DNA of 64,000 nucleotides, taken from assembly GCF_014196495.1 (NCBI RefSeq), contig NZ_JACIDT010000012.1, positions 1 to 64,000 of the forward strand, given 5' to 3'. A model generated the notes under the pieces. That model saw nothing but the letters and a program-made list of their open reading frames with translations. It made no database searches and had not been told where the DNA came from. The DNA is from Sphingobium jiangsuense (GTDB lineage Bacteria; Pseudomonadota; Alphaproteobacteria; Sphingomonadales; Sphingomonadaceae). Each line of letters opens with the position of its first letter. Within the stretch, counting starts at the first letter, position 1. The translations under genes and the position numbers were made by a program. Positions 17,097-25,103 of the stretch are shown here, piece after piece.

Positions 17097-17761
17097 CTCA
17101 ATTGTTCCATCAGGGCGCGGGCGGCGGCGGTTTCGGCTTCCTGCTTGGAAGCGCCGGTGGCGCTCGCCTCGCCGACATTGTGAATATGCACGCGCACGGT
17201 GAAGCGCGGATTATGCGGCGGGCCGCTGCGGTCGATCAACTGATATTCGGGCGTGCGCCGCTTGTGCGCGGCCGCCCATTCCTGCAACGCCGACTTGGGG
17301 TGCTTGGGCGCCTGATCGATGCCGTCCACCCGGCCCGCCCACAGGCGGCGGATGAACGCCCGCGCTTCCTCTATCCCGCCGTCGAGATAGAGCGCGCCGA
17401 TCAGCGCCTCCATCATGTCGCCGAGCACATTGGCGCTGTCGGTCGCGCCGTCGTCGCGGGCCTGCTTGCCGAGGATCATGTGCGGCTGGATGCCGATGCC
17501 GCGCGCGATTTCCGCGCAGACCTCGCCCGACACGATCTGGTTGAAGCGGGCGGACAGCTTGCCCTCCGGCTCGGCCGGGTACAGCTCGAACAGCCATTCG
17601 CCGATGACGAGACCCAATATCCGGTCGCCGAGAAATTCCAGCCGCTCATAATGATCTGGCGAGGCGCTGCCATGGGTCAGCGCCTGCGTGAACAGCGCCG
17701 CTTTGCGGGGCTGGCGTCCGATCAGCCCGGCGATCCACTCTTTCCGGGCGTCCTCGCTCAA
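17093..17761 (-). CDS. rnc: Ribonuclease III
   Basis: This 222-residue endonuclease cleaves double-stranded RNA such as rRNA precursors. The signature ERLEFLGDRILGLVI lies near 41-55, followed by acidic metal-binding residues (GDMMEALIGALYLDGG). The C-terminal double-stranded RNA-binding domain ends in GASKQEAETAAARALMEQL. I chose the TTG at 17761-17759 as start: it overlaps the lepB TGA as TTGA, follows GGAAGG, and fits family length. The longer frame to 17803 runs back into lepB. Confidence 0.94.
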   Translation of the reverse strand: MSEDARKEWIAGLIGRQPRKAALFTQALTHGSASPDHYERLEFLGDRILGLVIGEWLFELYPAEPEGKLSARFNQIVSGEVCAEIARGIGIQPHMILGKQARDDGATDSANVLGDMMEALIGALYLDGGIEEARAFIRRLWAGRVDGIDQAPKHPKSALQEWAAAHKRRTPEYQLIDRSGPPHNPRFTVRVHIHNVGEASATGASKQEAETAAARALMEQLR

Positions 17762-18621
17762 AAGCCTTCCCCGATGCGGTTGAAGCGCGCCGCGCTCACC
17801 CATGTCCAGGGCAGCAGCCAGTTGGCGCTGCCGTCGGTCGAAAAGACGGTGAAGAGCGCCTTGCCGACGAGGTTCTGTTCCGGGACGAGGCCGATGCCGC
17901 CGCCGACCTCGGCCGGGAAGCGGCTGTCGGCGCTGCGGTCGCGATTGTCGCCCATCAGGAACAGCCGCCCTTCGGGCACGACCACCGGATCGCGATTGTC
18001 GGCCGGGCCGTCGCCCACCACGTCGAGCACATTATAGCTTTTCCCGCCGGGCAGGGTTTCGCGATATTGCGGATAGCGGCAATAGCGCCCGCCGTCGCGC
18101 TCTTCCTCGAATTCCGGGCGGAAGCACGGGCTCATGCCGCCTTCCTTGCGGGTGGCGTCGATCATGTTCTGCGTGACGGGGATCACCAGATCCGCGATCT
18201 TCTGCCGCTGGACCGGCTTGCCGTTCAGGATGACCTGGCCGTCGCGAATTTCGATGATGTCGCCGGGCAGGCCGATCACCCGCTTGATATAATCCTGGCT
18301 CTGGGCCGGCGGCGCCTTGAACACGGCGACGTCGCCGCGCTGCGGCGTGCTGGCGAAGACGCGGCCGGGGATCAGCGGCAGGCTGAACGGCAGCGAATAG
18401 CGCGAATAGCCATAGGGCCATTTGGCGACGATCAGATAATCGCCGATCAGCAGCCGGGGCTGCATCGATTCCGACGGAATGTTGAACGGCGCGACGATGA
18501 AGCTGCGCAGCACGAACACGAACAGCGCCAGCTTCACCAGAAAGGTCAGAAATTCGCGTGTTTCGGATTTTTCGCCGGCAGCCGCCTTGGGATTTTCAGC
18601 CACGCCTCGTTCTTCAGCCAC
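17758..18621 (-). CDS. lepB: Signal peptidase I
   Basis: This 287-residue membrane protease removes signal peptides from secreted proteins. One transmembrane helix spans about 25-47. The catalytic Ser52 lies in IPSESMQP and the general-base Lys113 in DYIKRVIGLPGD, with later conserved GDNRDRSADSR near 235. There is an insertion of about 60 residues between the catalytic Lys box and the GDNRD box, common in alphaproteobacteria. It is the first gene of lepB-rnc-era and is divergent from pgi. Confidence 0.96.
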   Translation of the reverse strand: MAEERGVAENPKAAAGEKSETREFLTFLVKLALFVFVLRSFIVAPFNIPSESMQPRLLIGDYLIVAKWPYGYSRYSLPFSLPLIPGRVFASTPQRGDVAVFKAPPAQSQDYIKRVIGLPGDIIEIRDGQVILNGKPVQRQKIADLVIPVTQNMIDATRKEGGMSPCFRPEFEEERDGGRYCRYPQYRETLPGGKSYNVLDVVGDGPADNRDPVVVPEGRLFLMGDNRDRSADSRFPAEVGGGIGLVPEQNLVGKALFTVFSTDGSANWLLPWTWVSAARFNRIGEGF

Positions 18622-18777
18622 AATGGACCCCTGAAATTGACCGCACTTCTCCCGCGCTTTGCGTCGGCGCGGTGTTCACGTCAAGCAAATGCGTGTATTT
18701 CCGGCACGATTCGGATGGATCGGCGGCCGCTCGGCTCCATGCCGGTCCCCAACCGGAGCCCAACTGGAGCCTATGCC

Positions 18778-20283
18778 ATGACCGATATTTCGTGGAATGC
18801 CGTGCGCGCGGTCGCCGAACCGGACCTTCGGACCATCTTCGAAAGCGACCCGGACAGGCTCGACCGGCTGGCCTTCAAGGTCGGCTCGCTGCGGTTCGAC
18901 TGGTCCAAGACGCATATGACCCCGGCGCTGATGGCTGCTTTCGCCGACCTCGCGCAGGCGTCGGATTTCACGGCGCGGCGCGATGCGCTGTTTTCCGGCG
19001 CCAGCGTCAATGTGACGGAGGACCGTGCCGCCGAGCACAGCGCGGAGCGGGGCGAGGGCGCGCCGGACAGCGTGGCGCGGGCCAAGGCGCTGCATAACCG
19101 CATGCGCGCGCTGATCGACGCGATCGAGGCGGGCGCGCTGGGGCCGATTCGGCATATCGTGCATGTCGGCATCGGCGGGTCGGCGCTCGGCCCGGACCTG
19201 CTGATCGATGCGCTGGGCCGCGATGCGGGCCGCTATGACGTCGCCATTGTCTCCAACGTCGATGGCTGCGCGCTGGAAGAGGCGATCCGCGATTTCGACC
19301 CGCAGGCGACGCTGCTCGCCATTGCGTCCAAGACCTTCACCACCACCGAAACGATGCTGAACGCCCGCAGCGCGATCAACTGGATGGTCGAGGGCGGGGT
19401 GGACGATCCCTATGGCCGCGTCGTCGCGCTGACCGCCGCGCCCGACAAGGCGGTGGAATGGGGCGTCGATGAAACGCGCATCCTGCCCTTCAGCGAGACG
19501 GTGGGCGGGCGCTATTCGCTCTGGTCGTCCATCGGATTCCCGGCCGCGCTGGGGCTGGGCTGGGACGCGTTCGAAAGCCTGCTGGAGGGCGCGGCCGAGA
19601 TGGACCGCCATTTCCGCCTCGCGCCCGTCGAGAAGAATGCGCCGCTGATCGCCGCCTTCGTCGACCGATATTATGCCGGGGTGAAGGGCTGTCAGACCCG
19701 CGCGCTCTTCGCCTATGACGAGCGGCTGCGCCTGCTGCCCTCCTATCTCCAGCAACTGGAGATGGAGAGCAACGGCAAGTCGGTGAAGCTGGACGGATCG
19801 CCCGTCGACGGACCGACCGCGCCGATCACCTGGGGCGGCGTCGGCACCGATGCGCAGCATGCGGTGTTCCAGCTGCTGCATCAGGGCACGCATCTCGTCC
19901 CGGTGGAGTTCGTCGCCTCGATCGAGCCGGGCGACCTGCTCGACCCGGCGCATCATCGCGCACTGCTCACCAATTGCTTCGCGCAGGGGGCCGCGCTGAT
20001 GCGCGGGCGCGAGAACCCGGCCGATCCCGCGCGCGCCTATCCCGGTGGGCGGCCTTCCACGACGATCCTGATGGACGATGTGGGCCCGCATGCGCTCGGC
20101 GCGCTGATCGCCTTTTACGAGCATCGCACCTTCGCCAACGCGGTGCTGATGGGGATCAACCCGTTCGACCAGTTCGGCGTCGAACTGGGCAAGGAAATCG
20201 CCCGGTCGATAGAAAAGGATGGCCCTTCCGGCTTCGATCCTTCAACAAGCGCGCTGATCGATCTGGCCATGAATGACGAATAA
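18778..20283 (+). CDS. pgi: Glucose-6-phosphate isomerase
   Basis: This 501-residue cytoplasmic enzyme interconverts glucose-6-phosphate and fructose-6-phosphate. Conserved features are VHVGIGGSALGPDL near 128-141, the ASKTFTTTETMLNA segment, SIGFPAALGLGW, and QQLEMESNGKS. It is shorter than E. coli Pgi (549) but normal for alphaproteobacteria. ATG 18778 has GGAG nine bases upstream; the frame continues upstream antisense to lepB, which is not coding. gor follows after 18 nt. Confidence 0.95.
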   Translation: MTDISWNAVRAVAEPDLRTIFESDPDRLDRLAFKVGSLRFDWSKTHMTPALMAAFADLAQASDFTARRDALFSGASVNVTEDRAAEHSAERGEGAPDSVARAKALHNRMRALIDAIEAGALGPIRHIVHVGIGGSALGPDLLIDALGRDAGRYDVAIVSNVDGCALEEAIRDFDPQATLLAIASKTFTTTETMLNARSAINWMVEGGVDDPYGRVVALTAAPDKAVEWGVDETRILPFSETVGGRYSLWSSIGFPAALGLGWDAFESLLEGAAEMDRHFRLAPVEKNAPLIAAFVDRYYAGVKGCQTRALFAYDERLRLLPSYLQQLEMESNGKSVKLDGSPVDGPTAPITWGGVGTDAQHAVFQLLHQGTHLVPVEFVASIEPGDLLDPAHHRALLTNCFAQGAALMRGRENPADPARAYPGGRPSTTILMDDVGPHALGALIAFYEHRTFANAVLMGINPFDQFGVELGKEIARSIEKDGPSGFDPSTSALIDLAMNDE

Positions 20284-20301
20284 GACGGGGGACGAGGACG
20301 C

Positions 20302-21648
20302 ATGAGTGAGTTTGATTTCGACCTGTTCGTGATCGGCGCGGGATCGGGTGGCGTGCGCGCGTCCCGCATCGCGGCCTCCCATGGCGCGCGCGTCGCGGTG
20401 GCGGAGGAATATCGCGTCGGCGGCACCTGCGTCATTCGCGGTTGCGTGCCCAAGAAGATGCTGGTCTACGGCGCCCATTTCGCGGAGGATCTGCACGCCG
20501 CCGCCCGCTTCGGCTGGACGCTGGAGGGCGTGCGCTTCGACTGGAAGACGCTGCGCGACAATGTGCTGGCCGATGTGGATCGGCTGAACGGCCTCTACCA
20601 GCAGACGCTCGACGGCAACAAGGTGACAACCTTCCACGAGCGCGCGCGGATCAGCGGCCCGCATGAGGTGACGCTGGCCAGCGGGCGCAAGGTGAGCGCG
20701 GGCACGATCCTGATCGCGACCGGCTCCTGGCCCATGGTGCCTGAGGTCGAGGGCGCGGAGCATGGCATCACCTCCAACGAGGTGTTCCACCTCGAAAGCC
20801 TGCCCAAAAGGGTGGCGATCGCGGGCGGTGGCTATATCGCCAACGAGTTTGCGGGCATCTTCAACGCGCTGGGCTGCGACGTCACCATCGTCAACCGCTC
20901 CGACCGGATATTGCGCGGCTATGACGACCAGATCGTCGACCGGCTTAAGCAGCTGAGCGAGGCCAAGGGCATCACTTTCCGCCTCGATGCGCCGTTCGAG
21001 CGGATCGAGAAGGCCGCCGACGGCACCATAACCATCCATGTGAAGAACGGCGAGCCGATCGAGTGCGACCTGCTGGTCTTCGCCGTCGGCCGCAAGCCGA
21101 TGAGCTTCGACCTGGGGCTGGAGGAGGTCGGCGTCGCGCTGAGCGACAAGGGCGCGGTGATCGTGGACGAGCATAGCCGTACCAACATCCCCTCCATCCA
21201 TGCGGTGGGCGACGTGACCGACCGGGTGCAGCTGACCCCGGTGGCGATCCGCGAGGGCCATGCCTTTGCCGACACGGTGTTCGGCGGCACGCCGCGCACG
21301 GTCGATTATGGCTGCATCCCGTCCGCCGTGTTCAGCAATCCGCCGCTCGCGGGCGTGGGGCTGACCGAGGAGGAGGCGCGCAGGAGGCTGGGCGAGGTGA
21401 AGGTCTACACCTCCGATTTCCGGCCGATGAAGAATGCGCTGACCGGCAACCCGGAGCGCAGCCTCTACAAGATGATCTGCGATGGCGCGACCGGCCGGGT
21501 GGTCGGCGTGCACATGATCAGCCCGGAGGCGCCGGAAATCCTTCAGGTGGTGGCGGTCGCGGTGAAGGCGGGCCTGACCAAGCAGCAGTTCGACGACACG
21601 GTCGCGCTCCACCCCAGCATGGCCGAGGAACTGGTGCTGCTGAAATGA
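20302..21648 (+). CDS. gor: Glutathione-disulfide reductase
   Basis: This 448-residue FAD/NADPH oxidoreductase regenerates reduced glutathione. It has the FAD dinucleotide motif VIGAGSGGVRAS at 10-21 and redox-active Cys43/Cys48 in GGTCVIRGCVPKK. The NADPH fold is IAGGGYIANEFAG near 172, followed by NRSDRILRGYDD with Arg at the phosphate-binding position, typical of NADPH rather than NAD. The C-terminal dimer motif is HPSMAEELVLL. The downstream HhH gene overlaps its stop as ATGA. Confidence 0.95.
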   Translation: MSEFDFDLFVIGAGSGGVRASRIAASHGARVAVAEEYRVGGTCVIRGCVPKKMLVYGAHFAEDLHAAARFGWTLEGVRFDWKTLRDNVLADVDRLNGLYQQTLDGNKVTTFHERARISGPHEVTLASGRKVSAGTILIATGSWPMVPEVEGAEHGITSNEVFHLESLPKRVAIAGGGYIANEFAGIFNALGCDVTIVNRSDRILRGYDDQIVDRLKQLSEAKGITFRLDAPFERIEKAADGTITIHVKNGEPIECDLLVFAVGRKPMSFDLGLEEVGVALSDKGAVIVDEHSRTNIPSIHAVGDVTDRVQLTPVAIREGHAFADTVFGGTPRTVDYGCIPSAVFSNPPLAGVGLTEEEARRRLGEVKVYTSDFRPMKNALTGNPERSLYKMICDGATGRVVGVHMISPEAPEILQVVAVAVKAGLTKQQFDDTVALHPSMAEELVLLK

Positions 21649-21941
21649 CCGCTGCCCCGGCTTTCGATGGGGCGGCCTTCGACGCCGAGGCGCGGGCGCT
21701 GCTGCTCGGCGTCAAGGGGGTGGGGCCGACGGTGATCGCCCGGTTCGAGCAACTGGGCATCGCCACGCTGGCCGACCTCGCCGCGCAGGAGGAAGAGGAT
21801 ATCCGCGCCCGCATCGCGCTGCTGCTCGGCGGGAGCTGCTGGCGCAACAGCCCGCAGGCGAAGGCGTCGGTCGCCGCCGCCATTGCCGCCGCCAGAGCGT
21901 TTTCAAGTCATGACGGCTCGGAAAACGCGGACAAGGCCTAG
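21645..21941 (+). CDS. Small helix-hairpin-helix protein
   Basis: This 98-residue protein contains one helix-hairpin-helix-like segment, LLLGVKGVGPTVIARFEQLGIATLADLA (about 16-43), the type used for sequence-nonspecific DNA binding. The rest is Ala-rich helix. Its ATG overlaps the gor stop, and its last four bases overlap the convergent regulator gene. It has no catalytic domain; the role is unknown. The link to gor may be only transcriptional. Confidence 0.72.
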   Translation: MTAAPAFDGAAFDAEARALLLGVKGVGPTVIARFEQLGIATLADLAAQEEEDIRARIALLLGGSCWRNSPQAKASVAAAIAAARAFSSHDGSENADKA

Positions 21942-22720
21942 GCGGGCGGCAGGGGCTGCAACGCCACCAGCTTGAAATCCGACCGGTCGGACGCCTGCAC
22001 CGTATGCTGCTCGAAGCGCAGCGCGCCGTCCTGCGGATGCAGGAAGAGGCGCAGCCCGCCCTCGCGATCAAGCACGTCCTGCCTCTCCCACGCCTGCCGG
22101 AAAGCCTCGCTGTGCGCGGTCAGCCAGTCGATCACCGATCGCGCGCGCGGGTCGGTGAGGTGGCGGCCATAATCGGCGCGGAACTCCGCCAGAAGGCGGC
22201 AGGCGCGGCTTTCCCAGTCGGGAAGGAGCCGCCTGGCCTCCGGCGCGGTGAATACGTAGCGCAGCAGGTTGGGCCGCCCGCCCTCTTCATCGAACAGGCC
22301 GACGAACAGCCGCCGGGCGGCGGCATTGGCGGCGCATACGGTCCAGCCGGGGTCCAGCCCATAGGCGGGCCAGCCGAGCGCGGCGACCAGCGCGGCGATG
22401 GAGGCGGGCGCTTCCCCGCCGTCCGGCGCCGTGGGATTGTCCGGGTCGTGGCGCTCGGCCAGTTCGAACAGATAGGCACGCTCGGCCGGGGTGAGACACA
22501 GCGCGCGGGCGAGGCGGGAGAGGGTGTCGGCCGAAGCGCGCACGTCGCGGCCCTGCTCGATCCACGCGCACCATGTGACGCCGATCCCGGCGCGCGCGGC
22601 CAGTTCCTCGCGCCGCAATCCCGGCGTGCGGCGCCTGCGGCCCGGCTCGTCCGGGCGCAGCCCCTCGCGCCGGGCGCGGACGAAGGCGCCCAATAAGCGT
22701 CGTTGTTCTTCCGTTGGCAT
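21938..22720 (-). CDS. Helix-turn-helix regulator with MmyB-like ligand-binding domain
   Basis: This 260-residue XRE-type repressor/activator has its DNA-binding domain at about 8-80: RRTPGLRREELAARAGIGVTWCAWIEQGRDVRAS is highly typical of the MmyB-like group. The C-terminal two-thirds (ALGWPAYGLDPGWTVCAANAAARRLF, LLRYVF, LLAEFRADYGRHLTDPR) is the PAS-like MmyB ligand-binding domain. Members often regulate an adjacent divergent gene, here a methyltransferase 80 bp away with repeated motifs in the spacer. Confidence 0.87.
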   Translation of the reverse strand: MPTEEQRRLLGAFVRARREGLRPDEPGRRRRTPGLRREELAARAGIGVTWCAWIEQGRDVRASADTLSRLARALCLTPAERAYLFELAERHDPDNPTAPDGGEAPASIAALVAALGWPAYGLDPGWTVCAANAAARRLFVGLFDEEGGRPNLLRYVFTAPEARRLLPDWESRACRLLAEFRADYGRHLTDPRARSVIDWLTAHSEAFRQAWERQDVLDREGGLRLFLHPQDGALRFEQHTVQASDRSDFKLVALQPLPPA

Positions 22721-22730
22721 GATAAGTCTT

Positions 22731-22783
22731 ATAACAGGATAAACTTGTCCATTGTAACAGGGTAAAATCCGGGTGACAGGGGA
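22731..22783 (+). promoter_or_regulatory. Direct repeats, candidate operators between the MmyB-like regulator and the methyltransferase
   Basis: ATAACAGGATAAA (22731-22743) and GTAACAGGGTAAA (22754-22766) are near-identical direct repeats with a 23-bp period. A degenerate third GTGACAGGGGA starts at 22773. They fill the 80-bp divergent spacer, so binding by the regulator to control both genes is a reasonable inference. Confidence 0.5.
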
Positions 22784-22800
22784 CGGGAAAGGAAAAGATC

Positions 22801-23559
22801 ATGACCCAATCCCATGATTCCATTGTCCGCGGCCAGTTCGGGCCGAGGGCCGCCGCCTATGTGGAAAGCGCGGTGCACGCGGGCGGCGCCGACCTTGAGC
22901 ATATTGCCGCGCGAACGCGGGAACTGGCGCCGCGCCATGCGCTCGATCTGGGGGCGGGCGGCGGGCATGTGAGCTATCATATGGCGCCCCATGCCGGGCA
23001 GGTGACGGCCTGCGACCTGTCGGAGGAGATGGTCGGCGCGGTGCTGGCGCAGGCGGCGGCGAAGGGGCTGGGCAATGTCGCGGGGCAGGTGGCGCGGGCC
23101 GAGGCGCTGCCGTTCGCGGACGGCCATTTCGATTTCCTCGCCTGCCGCTTTTCCGCCCATCACTGGCAGGATTTCGAAGCGGGCCTGCGCGAGGCGCGGC
23201 GGGTGCTGGCGCCCGGCGGCCATGCGATCTTCATCGACGTGGTCGCGCCGGAGGAGGCGCGGGCGGACATGCATTTGCAGGCGGTGGAACTGCTGCGCGA
23301 TACCTCCCATGTGCGCGACTACCGGCAAAGCGAATGGATCGCCGCGCTGGGCCGGGCGGGCTTCGTCAGCGAGCAATCCCGGTGCTGGCGGCTGCGGATG
23401 GACTTCCCCGTCTGGACGGCGCGGATGCGCACGCCGGACGATCATGTCGCGGCGATCCGCTCGCTCCAGCGGCAGGCCCCGGCCGAGGTCGCCCGGCATT
23501 TCGGGATGGAGGAGGACGGGTCCTTCCATATCGACGTGGCGATGATCGAGGCGCGCTGA
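22801..23559 (+). CDS. SAM-dependent class I methyltransferase (UbiE-like)
   Basis: This 252-residue protein has the class I methyltransferase motif I HALDLGAGGGHVSYHMA near 45-61, the acidic VTACDLSEEMV post-motif near 68-78, and the EALPFADGHFDFLACRFSAHHW motif near 101-122. The substrate is unknown. Good ribosome site AAAGGAAAAG lies before ATG 22801. It is divergent from an MmyB-like regulator that may control it, and ends 3 nt from the convergent ScfR-like gene. Confidence 0.83.
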   Translation: MTQSHDSIVRGQFGPRAAAYVESAVHAGGADLEHIAARTRELAPRHALDLGAGGGHVSYHMAPHAGQVTACDLSEEMVGAVLAQAAAKGLGNVAGQVARAEALPFADGHFDFLACRFSAHHWQDFEAGLREARRVLAPGGHAIFIDVVAPEEARADMHLQAVELLRDTSHVRDYRQSEWIAALGRAGFVSEQSRCWRLRMDFPVWTARMRTPDDHVAAIRSLQRQAPAEVARHFGMEEDGSFHIDVAMIEAR

Positions 23560-23562
23560 CCG

Positions 23563-24978
23563 TCACTCGATCGAGTAAGGCACCACGTCGCGATTGTCGG
23601 GGTCGACGCGGATCGGGCGGTCGGTCGGCGGGAAGGCGCGCTGGTCGCATTCGCGGCGCGGGCACAGGCGGCAGGTGACGCCGATGGGCGTGGCCGCCGC
23701 CTCGTCGCGCAGTTGCAGCCCGTCGGCATAGATGAAGTTCGCCGCATGCTCGATCTCGCAGCCCAGTGCGACCGCATAGCGGCGCGGCGCGCGGGTGAAG
23801 CTGCCCGAGGGCTTCACCAGCCCCTTGGCCATCGACACATAGCGTACCCCGTCCGGCGTTTCGCCCAGTTGTGTCAGGATGCGGTCGGGGATCGCCACCG
23901 CCTCATGCACCACCCAGAGCGGGCAGGCGCCGCCGAAGCGCGCGAATTGCAGGCGGGTGGCGCTGTGGCGCTTGGTGATGTTGCCCGCCATGTCCACGCG
24001 GCAGAAGAAGAAGGGGATGCCGCGCGCGCCGGGGCGTTGCAGCGTCGAGAGGCGATGGCAGGCCTGCTCGAACGACACGCCGAAGCGGCGCGCCAGCCGG
24101 TCGATGTCGTGCCGCACCGCGCGCGCGGCGGCGCGGAAGCGGGCATAGGGCATCATCAGCGCGCCCGCGGCGTAATTGGCGAGGCCGACCGCCAGCAACT
24201 TGTCCGCCCCCGCCGGGGAAAGCCCCGCCTGCGCGACGATGGCGTCGATCAGCGGGCGGGCGTGCAGGCCCATCAGCTGATGCGCGAGCAGGAAGGTGCG
24301 GCTTTCGGGCGGCACCGCGGCGTCGATATGGAGGATGTTGCGATCCCGGTCGTAGCGGCGCAGATGATGGGCCGGGTTTTCCTCGACCACCACCTGCGTG
24401 CCGTGCCGGTCGCGCAGCGCGGCGACGAGGTCGGCCTCCTCCAGCCGGTCGCGCGGGCAGATGCCGGCGCGCAGCGCCTCCGCCTCGCAATCCAGCTCGT
24501 GGATATAGTTGCCGGTGTCGTGGAACCAGTCGCGCACCATCTCCCACGGCATGCGCGCATGGGCGGCCATGTCGTTGGCGATCGCTTCCTCGACCATGTT
24601 GAGCCGCTCATGCGTCTGGCGGAAGGCGCGGTGCAGGTCGACATAGCGCGCGGCGAATTCGGGATAATGGAGGTGCAGCTTCTCGATCCGCTCCGGCTCC
24701 AGCGCCGGCCCCGCGACATCGGGCTGGGCCAGCGCATGGACGAAGGCGCCGAGCAGCTGCTCGTCCTCGCGCGTGTCGAACGCGGCCCAGTCGACCGGAT
24801 AGGCCTGCGCCAGCGCGGCCTTGACCTTGGCGGTCAGCGGGCGGTCGTCATTTTCCAGTTGCGAAAGATAGGAAACGGAAATGCCGAGGATTTTCGCCAT
24901 CCCCGCCTGATCCATCCGCTGGTCGAGCCGCAACTGGCGCAGCCTGCCGCCGACGAAAAGCCTGTTTCCCCTTGCCAT
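23563..24978 (-). CDS. ScfR/RamB-type short-chain fatty acyl-CoA responsive regulator
   Basis: This 471-residue XRE-family regulator has an N-terminal HTH (RLDQRMDQAGMAKILGISVSYLSQLENDDRPLT, about 15-47) and an ImmA/IrrE-like DUF2083 region (LLAHQLMGLHAR). The C-terminal zinc-ribbon-like Cys cluster is VTCRLCPRRECDQRAFPP (about 433-450). This architecture is that of RamB, PrpC2-type and ScfR regulators that sense acyl-CoA status. It is divergent from pccB, and the spacer holds several TTTGCAAA-like sites, so it most likely controls the methylmalonyl-CoA operon and itself. Confidence 0.86.
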   Translation of the reverse strand: MARGNRLFVGGRLRQLRLDQRMDQAGMAKILGISVSYLSQLENDDRPLTAKVKAALAQAYPVDWAAFDTREDEQLLGAFVHALAQPDVAGPALEPERIEKLHLHYPEFAARYVDLHRAFRQTHERLNMVEEAIANDMAAHARMPWEMVRDWFHDTGNYIHELDCEAEALRAGICPRDRLEEADLVAALRDRHGTQVVVEENPAHHLRRYDRDRNILHIDAAVPPESRTFLLAHQLMGLHARPLIDAIVAQAGLSPAGADKLLAVGLANYAAGALMMPYARFRAAARAVRHDIDRLARRFGVSFEQACHRLSTLQRPGARGIPFFFCRVDMAGNITKRHSATRLQFARFGGACPLWVVHEAVAIPDRILTQLGETPDGVRYVSMAKGLVKPSGSFTRAPRRYAVALGCEIEHAANFIYADGLQLRDEAAATPIGVTCRLCPRRECDQRAFPPTDRPIRVDPDNRDVVPYSIE

Positions 24979-24990
24979 CGCCTCCCTCTA

Positions 24991-25033
24991 ATTTGCAAAA
25001 TCGCGATTTGCAATTCCGCAAATTCACATTTGC
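24991..25033 (+). promoter_or_regulatory. Cluster of TTTGCAAA-type operators upstream of pccB
   Basis: The 125-bp divergent spacer contains ATTTGCAAA (24991-24999), ATTTGCAAT (25006-25014), and a perfect inverted repeat GCAAAT-TCAC-ATTTGC (25018-25033). RamB of actinobacteria recognises sites built around TTTGCAAA, so these are likely binding sites for the adjacent ScfR/RamB-type regulator. Confidence 0.55.
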
Positions 25034-25103
25034 TCTTTCCTACAGGGGCTGAAAAGGGGGATGGAAGAGGTCCGGGCGAAGAGGCGCCGCGGAGGGAGAG
25101 ACT

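Noticed and set aside
18067..18777. N-terminal extension of pgi by about 237 codons
   Set aside because: Lies antisense to lepB with no family similarity; Pgi homology and a proper ribosome site begin at 18778.
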